Of a stretch of DNA of 64,000 nt, positions 1-8,968 are shown piece after piece (within the stretch, counting starts at the first letter, position 1; every line of letters starts with the position of its first letter). The position numbers and the translations under genes are program-made. The DNA comes from CAZIGK01 sp964538615. Lineage in GTDB: Bacteria > Pseudomonadota > Alphaproteobacteria > Rickettsiales > RI-342. Under the pieces are notes generated by a model. That model ran no database searches and was not told the origin of the DNA. It saw only the letters and a list, made by a program, of their open reading frames with translations. The DNA lies in the NCBI GenBank assembly GCA_964538615.1, contig CAZIGK010000006.1:1-64000 (forward strand). Direction: 5' to 3'.

Positions 1-260
1 ACGGGAAACTTTCCTTTGGCTCCATTCGGTTATTTTATTCCCTCCTTGCTCGACTCCTGTCTCGCAAATGAGGGCGGCTCAGGGCTGGTTCGGGCTTGCT
101 AGCCCTCACCTGACACAACCGTTGGCGCGGCTTCGCCCCTCTCACTGCGTTCGGCTCAAAGGGTTCGGACTACTGTCCTCGCTTCTTGTCCAACCCAGCA
201 CCTCACCCGTCATGCCTGCGTAGGCAAACCACACCCACTTCGTCATTCCGGGCTTGACCC
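1..260 (+). repeat. Composite intergenic repeat, copy 1 (5' truncated by window edge)
   Basis: This stretch upstream of valS holds no gene I can support. It begins inside a composite repeat also seen at 14831-15035, 33345-33664 and, inverted, at 41290-41405. Shared landmarks are CGGGAAACTTTCC followed by TTGGCTCCATTCGG near 15-31, an ACTGCGTTCGGCTCAAAG block near 143-160, CGCTTCTTGTCC near 179-191, and half of the ATGCCTGC/GCAGGCAT hairpin at 208-226. A fragment CGTCATTCCGGGCTTGACC at 241-259 resembles the common alphaproteobacterial intergenic palindrome. Function unknown; it could act as a transcript-end structure or be a non-autonomous mobile unit. Confidence 0.7.
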
Positions 261-367
261 CACACCCAAAAAACCCTCTCGCACTGCCGCAATTTTCCTT
301 CATTTCTTGGTCAATCAAGGCTATAACCTACCCTTCAATTCCTTATGACCCATACACAGGTTCCGCC

Positions 368-3001
368 ATGCGCACCCTTCCCCAACGCTATGACACCCAA
401 GCCACTGAATCCCGTCTGCAACAATGGTGGGAAGAACAGCAGGTCTATGCATGGGATGAACGTAAAACCCGTGCAGAAAATTATGTCATCGACACCCCTC
501 CTCCCACCGTTTCCGGGCATTTGCACATGGGGCATATTTTCAGCTACACACAGGCTGATTTTATTGCCCGCTACCAGCGCATGAAAGGCATGAACGTCTT
601 CTATCCCATGGGCTTTGATGACAATGGCCTCCCCACGGAACGTCTGGTCGAAAAAAACAAAAAAATTCAGGCTCACCGCTATATTCAGGAGCATGGACGC
701 GAAGGCTTCATCGCCCTCTGTCAAGGCGTGGTGGATGACGCCCTGAAAGACTTCCGTGCCCTGTTTCAGTCGGTCGCTCTGTCCGTGGATTGGAATCAGC
801 AATACCACACCATCAGCGATGATGTCCTGCGCCTCTCCCAAATGTCCTTTCTGGATCTGATGGACAAAGGCCATGTGGAACGCCGCCTGCAACCCATGCT
901 GTGGGATCCGGTGGATCAAACCGCCATTGCTCAGGCAGAAGTGGAAGAAAAAGAACACCCTTCCCACATGCACTACATCCAGTTCAGTGTAGCAGGCAGC
1001 GCGGAGAGCATCACCATCGCCACCACCCGCCCGGAACTACTGCCCGCCTGTGTCGCGGTCATGCTGCACCCGGAAGATGCGCGTTATGCCCATCTGAAAG
1101 GCAAACATGCCATCACCCCTGTTTTCGGCGTGAAAGTACCGTTCGTGTTTGACGAAAAAGTGAAAATGGACAAAGGCTCCGGCGCGGTCATGTGCTGCAC
1201 CTTTGGTGACCAGACCGACGTGGACTGGTGGAAAGCGCATGATTTACCTATTCGTATTATTCTGAATAAATACGGTAAAATTGCGGATGAGGTGGATATT
1301 CCAGCCGAACAGCAAAGCAACCCGGCCGCCTTCACGAATGCCTATAGCCAAATTGCACGCCTCAAAGCCCGCACCGATGCCCGCAACAAAGTCATCGAGA
1401 TGGTGACGGAAGCAGGTAAGCTCGATAAAAGCGAACCCATCACCCACATGGAACCCTGTGCGGAGCGTTCCGGGGCGCCACTGGAAATCCTGCCCACACC
1501 GCAATGGTTTGTGAAGGTGCTGGACAAAAAGGACGCCCTGCAAACCCGTAACAAAGAATGCACCTGGTACCCGGACTGGATGTCCAAGCGCATGGAACAA
1601 TGGATTGACGGCCTGAAGTGGGACTGGTGCATCAGCCGCCAGCGTTTCTTCGGCGTACCATTTCCGGTGTGGTACTCTAAACGTGCGGGAGAAGAAGGAA
1701 AAATCCTGCTTGCACACCCGGATGACCTGCCCGCCAACCCCCTGAAAGACCTGCCACGCGGCTACAGTCGGGATGAAGTAGACGCTGACCCCGATGTCAT
1801 GGACACCTGGGCCACCAGCTCCATCTCCCCACAACTCAATAGCCATGCGTTAAATGACAAATACGCGGTGAATGCTGACCGTCATGCCAAACTCTACCCG
1901 GCAGACCTGCGCCCACAAGCCCACGAGATTATCCGTACCTGGGCATTCTATACCCTGTTGAAAGCCCACCTGCATGGCCATAGCATCCCATGGAAAAACC
2001 TGATGATTTCCGGCTGGTGTCTGGCGGAAGACAAAAGCAAAATGTCTAAATCCAAAGGCAATGTGGTCACACCTACTGGCCTGATAGAACAAAGCGGCGC
2101 GGATGCCGTGCGCTACTGGGCATCCACCTCCCGTCTGGGAACAGATACCGCCTTCTCGCCGGATACCATTAAAATCGGCGCCAAGCTGGTGAACAAGCTG
2201 TTCAATGCCAGCAAATTTGCCTCCATGCAGTTCAAACACATCCTCCCCAGCGCAGATCATGCAACCTCCGCAGCCCTGCAACCTGCCGCCACCGCACTGG
2301 AAGACGTTGCCGCAGGCCGCATCACCGAACCATTGGATCTCTGGATTCTTACCCGCCTGCACCGCGCCGTTGCCAAAGCCACGGAAGAATTTGAAACCTA
2401 TGAATATGCGGATGCCCGTGTCGCTATCGAAGATTTCTTCTGGAATGACTTTTGCGATAATTATCTGGAGCTTTGTAAAACCCGCGCCTATGGCGAAGTC
2501 ATGAAAGACCGCCCGGATAGCGAGCAGAAACAATATTCTGCCATCTACACCATCTATCATTGTCTTGAGACGGTTCTACGCCTGTTTGCACCGTTTGTTC
2601 CCCATGTGACAGAAGATGTGTACCAACATCTCTTTGCACCCCATACCGGCCTCACATCACTGCATCAACGCGGTAGCTGGCCGAAAGCAGAGCATTACCC
2701 CACCCATGATGTGGCAGAAGCCACGGGCAGAGAAGTGGTCAGCATTCTCTCCGGCGTACGCAAAATGAAAGCGGAACAAAATATCTCCATCAAAGTACCT
2801 CTGGCACTACTGCACGTGCAGCCGCTCAAGGCTCTCACCAATCGGGATATTTTTAACACCTGCCGCTTTGATCTCATGTCCACCGCAGGGGTGGATGCAC
2901 TGGAAATGGGCGAAGCGCCCCAACTGCCCTTGCAGGTTCAGACGGAAGATGGCGCATTCGCTCTATTCGGCACGTTAGGCCAGCGCAGCGAAGTCGCCTA
3001 G
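368..3001 (+). CDS. valS: Valine--tRNA ligase, archaeal/Rickettsia type
   Basis: Charges tRNA-Val with valine in the cytoplasm. The protein is 877 residues from ATG 368; an upstream in-frame ATG at 254 would add 38 residues that run through the repeat and look non-coding. The class I HIGH motif is HMGH (residues 53-56) within PPPTVSG, the editing domain has ATTRPE, and KMSKS is at 558-562. Around HIGH the protein reads SYTQ and DDNGLPTE, as in archaeal and Rickettsia ValRS; ordinary bacterial enzymes read TDHAGIATQ there. It lacks the long C-terminal coiled coil of many bacterial ValRS. The gene stands alone, followed by a gene-poor gap. Identity is very secure; the archaeal-type assignment rests on these motifs. 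Confidence 0.96.
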   Translation: MRTLPQRYDTQATESRLQQWWEEQQVYAWDERKTRAENYVIDTPPPTVSGHLHMGHIFSYTQADFIARYQRMKGMNVFYPMGFDDNGLPTERLVEKNKKIQAHRYIQEHGREGFIALCQGVVDDALKDFRALFQSVALSVDWNQQYHTISDDVLRLSQMSFLDLMDKGHVERRLQPMLWDPVDQTAIAQAEVEEKEHPSHMHYIQFSVAGSAESITIATTRPELLPACVAVMLHPEDARYAHLKGKHAITPVFGVKVPFVFDEKVKMDKGSGAVMCCTFGDQTDVDWWKAHDLPIRIILNKYGKIADEVDIPAEQQSNPAAFTNAYSQIARLKARTDARNKVIEMVTEAGKLDKSEPITHMEPCAERSGAPLEILPTPQWFVKVLDKKDALQTRNKECTWYPDWMSKRMEQWIDGLKWDWCISRQRFFGVPFPVWYSKRAGEEGKILLAHPDDLPANPLKDLPRGYSRDEVDADPDVMDTWATSSISPQLNSHALNDKYAVNADRHAKLYPADLRPQAHEIIRTWAFYTLLKAHLHGHSIPWKNLMISGWCLAEDKSKMSKSKGNVVTPTGLIEQSGADAVRYWASTSRLGTDTAFSPDTIKIGAKLVNKLFNASKFASMQFKHILPSADHATSAALQPAATALEDVAAGRITEPLDLWILTRLHRAVAKATEEFETYEYADARVAIEDFFWNDFCDNYLELCKTRAYGEVMKDRPDSEQKQYSAIYTIYHCLETVLRLFAPFVPHVTEDVYQHLFAPHTGLTSLHQRGSWPKAEHYPTHDVAEATGREVVSILSGVRKMKAEQNISIKVPLALLHVQPLKALTNRDIFNTCRFDLMSTAGVDALEMGEAPQLPLQVQTEDGAFALFGTLGQRSEVA

Positions 3002-3859
3002 GGTCAGATTGAGGGTATGGCTTTTGCCATGCCCTCCCCCACCCCCTCTATGCAAGACAGATTATCATCGTATCGTTCTCGTGCTTCCGCATGATAGTTG
3101 GGGCAATGATGTTTCAGGCAGTACTAAGCATATGGCCTTTCTCAACAGGCGTCGCTTACTGAGCAACGGGGGGCGTGCATGCCCTGCCTGAACATGGGTA
3201 GCGCAAACACATGATGCATCGGCAAACCGGGCGAGAAGGACATGGGCTCACTATATGCTTGCATTGAATAGCATGAATGCTCTCTGTTTTGACGCAACAC
3301 TTCAACACACACTCATATGTCCCTCCATCCTCATCTCGTAAATAGTTTCACTTCGCCATCACCGCCCTTTGCAATTGTGTTATTATGGGATTACCAATGC
3401 ATAAAACGCATAGCTATAACCCGTCAACAGTTGTCTTCATCACCCATGAGCCAAAATGCATAATTGGTTACATGTCATAAATCTTTCATAAAAAAAACGT
3501 TGCGATTCAGCCGGAAAAGCTGTTCATTACCATTTGTTAACTGTTGATAAGAAAGTTGTTACTCCTCAAACTTCAGCACACAACAGTCAGCACAGGGAAA
3601 ATACCTAAGGGAAAAATGCATGGCTCTGCACCACAGAGTACAGGCAAAAATGCTGAAGCCCCGATGTGGAAAGCCACACGGTTTACCACTACGGGCTTCA
3701 GCCATAACAAGGCAAGCAAGGGTAGCGTCAACACAAGTTGTCCACAACAGCCCGGCGAGCATTAACAGGGAATACGCCTACCGCCTTCCAGCATCTGGAT
3801 AAAACATGGCCCAAAAAGCTAAATGATGCAGGGCCTCACCGACCTTCAGGGAAGAGATT
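3002..3859. other. Gene-poor gap between valS and the 885-residue orphan
   Basis: No convincing gene in these 858 bases: the short open frames (60-73 codons) have no ribosome site and no protein-like composition. The part from about 3330 to 3545 is clearly more AT-rich than its surroundings. A weak promoter-like pair, TTGGTT then CATAAA with 17 bases between (about 3464-3492), lies in it but matches consensus at only 3 and 4 of 6 positions. The region could hold a regulatory leader for the downstream gene or a non-coding RNA; nothing in the sequence decides this. Confidence 0.5.
3013..3034 (+). terminator. Hairpin just after valS
   Basis: GGGTATGGC and GCCATGCCC form a nine-pair stem with one G-T pair and a TTTT loop, starting about 12 bases after the valS stop codon. 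A C-rich stretch rather than a T-run follows, so it is not a classical intrinsic terminator, but the location suggests a transcript-end structure. Confidence 0.4.
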
Positions 3860-6517
3860 ATGCCACGCTTTCAGGATCACGATCGGCAACAGGCCGTCAC
3901 CATCCATCCCAACGGCTCTGTCACCATTGCCCTTAATAGTTTAAACACCGCGCGAGATGTCACCATCCATTACCAGGAAGGACTGGGCTGGGGGCAATAT
4001 AACCGCAAAGGCGATTTCCGCCCCTTCGTGCCGGATAGCAAAGATGAACTGGGCAATGGCATTTTCCTGCTGGCGCCGGATGCTGGCGAAAACGTCCTGA
4101 CACTGGAGTTCCAACAACCCCGTCAGAATATTCTGGATGATGCGGGCGAACCACCTGTCTCGTACCGCATTGAGCTATCCCCCCTGCCGGATGGCACCAT
4201 CCATGCGGAATGGCATCCAGTCACCCTGCAAGAAACCCCACGCGCTTTCACCCATTCTCCCATACAGCTTTCACAAGGCCTTGTAGAGGGGGGCATCTTA
4301 TTAGCGGCTCCCAAGTCATCAGCCCAACCTCATCAGGAGCAGTCTCCCCCCCCCAACACAGTCTTCCGTGATTGGGATACAAGTGTTAGTCTCGTAGTCT
4401 CGCCGAACGGAGACGTGCTTTTAATGCAGGCACCTCCTGGGCCGCTACGTGTACTGTCACTGGAACGTACATCTGAAGGCTGGCAGACGGTTTATCGTGA
4501 CATATCAGACCTCAATGCCTCCGCACCTGAAGGCGGGGGATGGTGGCAGTTCTCTCCCGCTTATCGCGTCACTATCCCAAAAGGTCATGAACCTTTTCTG
4601 GTAGAACATATTAACCCCGAAACGGGAGAACTGATCTACCGGGCAAAAGTCACCGCCGATACTCCGCATCAGGTACTATGGCAAAATCCGGCCTTAAACC
4701 TGCATGAATGGACACCCGTCAACGCTCAGCAATGGCGGCTAGAAAAGGGGGTTTGGTACTATTTGCCTACGGAAACAAAAGTCGAAGCATCACCCGCCGC
4801 ACCCAAGGAACCAGAAAGCACACGCGCCACCCATACCACACTCTTTGAAGACATGGATCACCCCATCACGGTACGCCGTGGCGCTTATGGAGAAGTGATG
4901 TTCGATCTCCCATCCGACAGCCATCTGGCCATGGTGCCAGATAATGGCAGTTGGATAGTGGAATATACCGATAGCCGAACCGATCATACCCTCTACTGGT
5001 CACAGGAAGAGCAAACCCAGCCTCTCGTCCTCGCCCTGAATCAGGGTTATCGGTTAGAGATTCCGGCAGAAGCAGGTGCCCCGGCACAACTGATTCGCTC
5101 CGACAATCATCAGGAAACATTCCGCCTACATATTCGACCCGACGATACACCCGAGATCACCTTCATCCCGGAAGGCCGCATTTCCTCTGCACAATCCATT
5201 CAAGGGTTGCATGTCCGCGTTGAAAATACCGTGGTAGAAAACCTGGGGGCAGGGCCGCTGGCTGCCCAGCCCACCCATGCACCAACCACCCCTCCCTATA
5301 TCACACCGCACCAACCACGCCCAACTATCCCGGCAGAAGCCAGCGGCTCGTACATCCCTTCGCAAGCACAATCACAAGCCGCCATTTGGTGGAACGAACA
5401 GGCCCTGCATGTCACTTTCGCTGAAGGCCAACCATGGCGGGAACTACGGCTGGAGAGATTGGAATCGTTTGATGGCTCCCGCCATATTGCCGCCTATGTC
5501 ACAAACGCAGAGGGACAACACGCCGCCTTCAATCTGGATGGAACCGGCTTCAAAACCCTACAGGCAGATAGTGCTATGCCGCTGCCCGGTCAATTGCTGG
5601 AGCAAGCGGATGGCCATATCTGGTATCAATGGAACATGGCGGATGGCCTGACTCTTGCTATCCCCATGCAAGAGGCCACACTCCAACCTCTCCTGAGCGA
5701 TAGTGATGCAGCAGGCAATATTGTTCATCAACTCACCTACCAGCAGGATGGTCGCGTACTTCTCAGCACCCCCGGTCTCCCCACAGCGGAAGATATTACC
5801 CACACGACCATGCGGGATGCCTCAGGAGCCTACGCACAACCCTATCCGGTGGCTATGGTTCCCGCCCTTCCGTTCTCGTATCATCAGGCGGATGACATCT
5901 CCTTCCATCGCCTGCCCAACGGCTCTATCGAGTGTCGTACCGGTGAGGACAAACCCTACCTGACCTTCACACCAGATGCTCAGCAACAGTGCTGGACCGT
6001 CAGCGCCCATGATCGGGAAGGCTTGCTCCTGCCCGCCACGCCTATCACCGCCCATCAATTGCAAAGCTGGCGTCAGGCGACCCCTGAACAGCGGGAACAG
6101 CATCCTCTGCGTCACTTCCATACCCTGCTGGAAGCACGCAGTGCCGTAAACCCCGTCTATATCCCGGAACAGGGCGAAGCGTGGCATATCGCCTTTGCCA
6201 ATGGTACGGAACTACGCATCCCCTCTACCCTGCAAGAGGCCGTCACCCTGCGCGATAGCAGCGCCGCTCACCGTCCGACCTTCGTGGCCTACGCTAATGG
6301 CAGTCAGGGCTTACACACCCCTCAAAGCGGCTGGATACGCTTAGACGCACCGCTTGACCTGCACGCCAGTGAGCTAGAACAAGCAGAGGATATCGCCCTG
6401 TACCTGACCCAGCGTCTGGACGCCGCCACCGCCGATCCCTCCTCACCAGCGCTGTCAACCCTTGCAACCGATGAAACCTTCTGGGCAGCTCTGAAAAGGG
6501 GAATGCAACAGGGTTAA
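3860..6517 (+). CDS. Large unrecognised beta-rich protein with internal repeats
   Basis: An 885-residue protein with no family I recognise. ATG 3860 is preceded by AGGGAAGAG at good spacing. There is no signal peptide or membrane segment, so it is probably cytoplasmic. The sequence alternates hydrophobic and polar residues as in beta sheets, and a diverged module recurs: a strand with (P)NG-x-V, a loop, then a W-x-V strand. Examples start near residues 12 (HPNGSVTIAL), 170 (VSPNGDVLLM), 330 (AYGEVMFDL), 505, 622 (QDGRVLLS), 677 (LPNGSIEC) and 765 (FANGTELRIP). A Pro-rich linker sits around 470-500. The spacing suggests six or seven beta domains in tandem. Long gaps on both sides isolate the gene. 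Function unknown. Confidence 0.88.
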   Translation: MPRFQDHDRQQAVTIHPNGSVTIALNSLNTARDVTIHYQEGLGWGQYNRKGDFRPFVPDSKDELGNGIFLLAPDAGENVLTLEFQQPRQNILDDAGEPPVSYRIELSPLPDGTIHAEWHPVTLQETPRAFTHSPIQLSQGLVEGGILLAAPKSSAQPHQEQSPPPNTVFRDWDTSVSLVVSPNGDVLLMQAPPGPLRVLSLERTSEGWQTVYRDISDLNASAPEGGGWWQFSPAYRVTIPKGHEPFLVEHINPETGELIYRAKVTADTPHQVLWQNPALNLHEWTPVNAQQWRLEKGVWYYLPTETKVEASPAAPKEPESTRATHTTLFEDMDHPITVRRGAYGEVMFDLPSDSHLAMVPDNGSWIVEYTDSRTDHTLYWSQEEQTQPLVLALNQGYRLEIPAEAGAPAQLIRSDNHQETFRLHIRPDDTPEITFIPEGRISSAQSIQGLHVRVENTVVENLGAGPLAAQPTHAPTTPPYITPHQPRPTIPAEASGSYIPSQAQSQAAIWWNEQALHVTFAEGQPWRELRLERLESFDGSRHIAAYVTNAEGQHAAFNLDGTGFKTLQADSAMPLPGQLLEQADGHIWYQWNMADGLTLAIPMQEATLQPLLSDSDAAGNIVHQLTYQQDGRVLLSTPGLPTAEDITHTTMRDASGAYAQPYPVAMVPALPFSYHQADDISFHRLPNGSIECRTGEDKPYLTFTPDAQQQCWTVSAHDREGLLLPATPITAHQLQSWRQATPEQREQHPLRHFHTLLEARSAVNPVYIPEQGEAWHIAFANGTELRIPSTLQEAVTLRDSSAAHRPTFVAYANGSQGLHTPQSGWIRLDAPLDLHASELEQAEDIALYLTQRLDAATADPSSPALSTLATDETFWAALKRGMQQG

Positions 6518-6717
6518 GTCGTATCGTCAAATGAAAGGATACATTGGCGATGGGATGGATGTTGGTTAGATAGTGTTGTCACAAGATGTTGAATGACCTG
6601 CATCGCAAACCTACGCATCCATTGTGGATGATGGCTGCCTGCCGCGCACGTTGTTTCCTTGCAGAACGCAACATTTATCCTGCAACCCATCTTTGTTTCA
6701 TCTAAAGATACAGCCCC

Positions 6718-7575
6718 ATGCTCCACCGCCTTCCTCTCCTCCTCTCCGCAGAAGAACTCCATCACTGGCTGCAACAACACCCACAAACCGTGGTGCTGGA
6801 CGCAAGTTGGCACATGCCCAACAGCCAACGCAACGCGCGAATGGAATATCAGCAAGCGCATATCCCCAACGCCCGTTTTTTTGATCTGGATGCCATCTCT
6901 GATCACGCATCCCCCCTCCCTCATATGCTTCCCCCTGCACAAACATGGGCACTCTCACTCGGTGCATTGGGCATTACCACGGAAAGCCCGGTTATTGTCT
7001 ATGATACGGTGGGGCAATTCAGTGCCGCTCGCTGTTGGTGGATGTTCCGCGCATATGGCCATCGCTCTATTTCCGTATTGAACGGCGGCTTACCGGCGTG
7101 GCAAAAGGCAGGCTTTCCAGTGACCTCAGAACCCTCCCCCATGCATGCAACCACCTACCACCTTTCCCAACATACACCGCAGTATCTGGTCAATATGGCG
7201 CAGGTAGAAGCCGCCCTATCCCACCCGGAACAATGCGTGCTGGATGCCCGCTCCCCCGCCCGCTTCCACGGCACAGAGCCGGATCCCCGTCCCGGCGTTC
7301 GTGCCGGCCACATGCCGGGCGCACGAAATGTGCATTACGCCACACTCTTGAATGAAGACAAACATTTGCTCCCCCCTCACACGCTGCGTAAACAGTTCAT
7401 GCAACTCGGCATCACCCCAGAAACACAGGTCGTGACCACCTGTGGCTCCGGTGTCACCGCCGCCATTATTGCTCTTGCTCTGGAATATGCAGGCTTTCCC
7501 CGCTACTGCCTGTATGATGGTTCATGGGCCGAGTGGGGCAGCAGCGGCCAGCCCGTGCAAATCACGCCCGCATAA
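6718..7575 (+). CDS. sseA: Thiosulfate/3-mercaptopyruvate sulfurtransferase (two rhodanese domains)
   Basis: Transfers sulfur from mercaptopyruvate or thiosulfate to an acceptor such as cyanide or thiol. The 285-residue length is normal for a tandem rhodanese. The N-terminal inactive domain carries VLDASW, HIPNARFFDLD and VIVYD; the C-terminal catalytic domain has VLDARSPARFHG, GHMPGARNV and the active-site loop CGSGVTA, whose CG(S/T)GVTA form is typical of mercaptopyruvate sulfurtransferases rather than thiosulfate rhodaneses. The ribosome site before ATG 6718 is weak. It faces gcdH tail to tail across 97 bases. No signal peptide is visible, so it is probably cytoplasmic. Confidence 0.92.
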   Translation: MLHRLPLLLSAEELHHWLQQHPQTVVLDASWHMPNSQRNARMEYQQAHIPNARFFDLDAISDHASPLPHMLPPAQTWALSLGALGITTESPVIVYDTVGQFSAARCWWMFRAYGHRSISVLNGGLPAWQKAGFPVTSEPSPMHATTYHLSQHTPQYLVNMAQVEAALSHPEQCVLDARSPARFHGTEPDPRPGVRAGHMPGARNVHYATLLNEDKHLLPPHTLRKQFMQLGITPETQVVTTCGSGVTAAIIALALEYAGFPRYCLYDGSWAEWGSSGQPVQITPA

Positions 7576-7672
7576 GCCCCATCACTCCCCGGCGGAACAA
7601 ACGTCAGAGGCTCTGAATCCAATCCCTGAACCACGGTACCATCTGCCGCCTGTTCGAAGCACGGTAGACGAT

Positions 7673-8866
7673 CTAAAAGGCCGCAATTCCAGTAATCGCC
7701 CGCCCCAAAATCAATGCGTGAATATCGTGGGTACCCTCATAGGTATTCACACTCTCCAAATTCACCACATGCCGCATGACATGGTATTCATCGGTAATCC
7801 CATTCCCGCCATGCATATCCCGTGCGGTGCGGGCAATATCCAGTGCTTTCCCGGCAGAGTTCCGCTTCACCAGCGAAATCAATTCCACCGGACAGGCATG
7901 CTCATCCAGCAAGCGCCCTACCCGCAATACGGCCTGCAACCCCAGTGTTATCTCGGTCGCCATATCCGCCAGCTTTTTCTGAATCAACTGGTTAGCTGCC
8001 AACGGACGGTTAAACATCCTGCGCTCCAACGTATAATTCCTCGCCGCTTCATAACAGAACTGCGCCGCGCCCAATGCCCCCCAGCTAATGCCAAAGCGAG
8101 CCTTATTCAGGCAACTGAACGGCCCTTTCAGCCCACTCACCTCCAGCTCTTTTTCATCCGGCACAAACACATCATCCAACATAATGCTCCCGGTATCGGA
8201 TGCCACCAGCGAAAGCTTGCCTTCAATGGCCGGGGTTTCCACTCCCGCCAAATGCCTGTCCACAATAAAGCCCCGAATGGTGCCATCTTCCACATGCCCG
8301 GCACCAAACACTTTCGCCCACACAATACATACATCCGCAATCGGGGCATTGGTAATCCAGGTTTTACTCCCGTGCAGTTTCCACCCGCCGGGCACTTTGG
8401 TGGCACGGGTTTTCATGCCTGCCGGGTCAGATCCCACATCCGGCTCGGTCAGGCCAAAACAGCCAATCATCTCGCCCGTCGCCAATTTAGGTAAATATTC
8501 CTGCTTTTGTGCTTCCGTTCCAAACGTATGGATGGGGTGCATCACCAGAGAACTCTGCACTGAATAGGCAGAGCGGTATCCGCTATCCACCCATTCAATT
8601 TCCCGTGCAATCAAACCATAGGCTACATGGGTCGTACCTGCACAACCATATCCTTCAATGGTTGGCCCCAGCAACCCCATTTCCCCCATGTGCCGCATCA
8701 GTTTTGGGTCAAACCGATGCTGGCGAGTGGCCTCAATAATTCCCGGCAGAAGCTGCTCCCGTGCAAAGGCACGCGCACTGTCCATAATCAACCGCTCATC
8801 TTCCGTCAATTGACCGGACAGATCGAAAATATCATCCCAGACAAAACGATTCACAGCAGCATTCAC
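7673..8866 (-). CDS. gcdH: Glutaryl-CoA dehydrogenase (acyl-CoA dehydrogenase family)
   Basis: FAD enzyme that oxidises and decarboxylates glutaryl-CoA to crotonyl-CoA in lysine and tryptophan breakdown. The end of the protein reads TYEGTHDIHALILGRAITG, matching the catalytic-Glu segment of mitochondrial GCDH, and GCFGLTEPDVGSDPAGM and the RDMHGGNGI element are also typical. I prefer GTG 8866 as start (397 residues), because TGAGGAG at about 8874-8880 lies at normal spacing; a GTG at 8881 in the same frame would place the ribosome site inside the gene. No other lysine-degradation gene is adjacent. Confidence 0.93.
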   Translation of the reverse strand: MNAAVNRFVWDDIFDLSGQLTEDERLIMDSARAFAREQLLPGIIEATRQHRFDPKLMRHMGEMGLLGPTIEGYGCAGTTHVAYGLIAREIEWVDSGYRSAYSVQSSLVMHPIHTFGTEAQKQEYLPKLATGEMIGCFGLTEPDVGSDPAGMKTRATKVPGGWKLHGSKTWITNAPIADVCIVWAKVFGAGHVEDGTIRGFIVDRHLAGVETPAIEGKLSLVASDTGSIMLDDVFVPDEKELEVSGLKGPFSCLNKARFGISWGALGAAQFCYEAARNYTLERRMFNRPLAANQLIQKKLADMATEITLGLQAVLRVGRLLDEHACPVELISLVKRNSAGKALDIARTARDMHGGNGITDEYHVMRHVVNLESVNTYEGTHDIHALILGRAITGIAAF

Positions 8867-8968
8867 GGCATCACTCCTCACAGATTACCATACCGTCTCC
8901 ATGCTATGCCGCTAAATGAGGTAAAGCAATCTTTTGTGCCCTGCACCATGTCAGAACCCCCCTGTCTC

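Noticed and set aside
121..200. tRNA-like GGTTCGGAC block near the window start
   Set aside because: No acceptor stem or other arms can be formed; it belongs to the composite repeat.
7442..8494. Plus-strand frame of 350 codons opposite gcdH
   Set aside because: Gln/His/Pro-rich composition without motifs; gcdH is certain on the minus strand.
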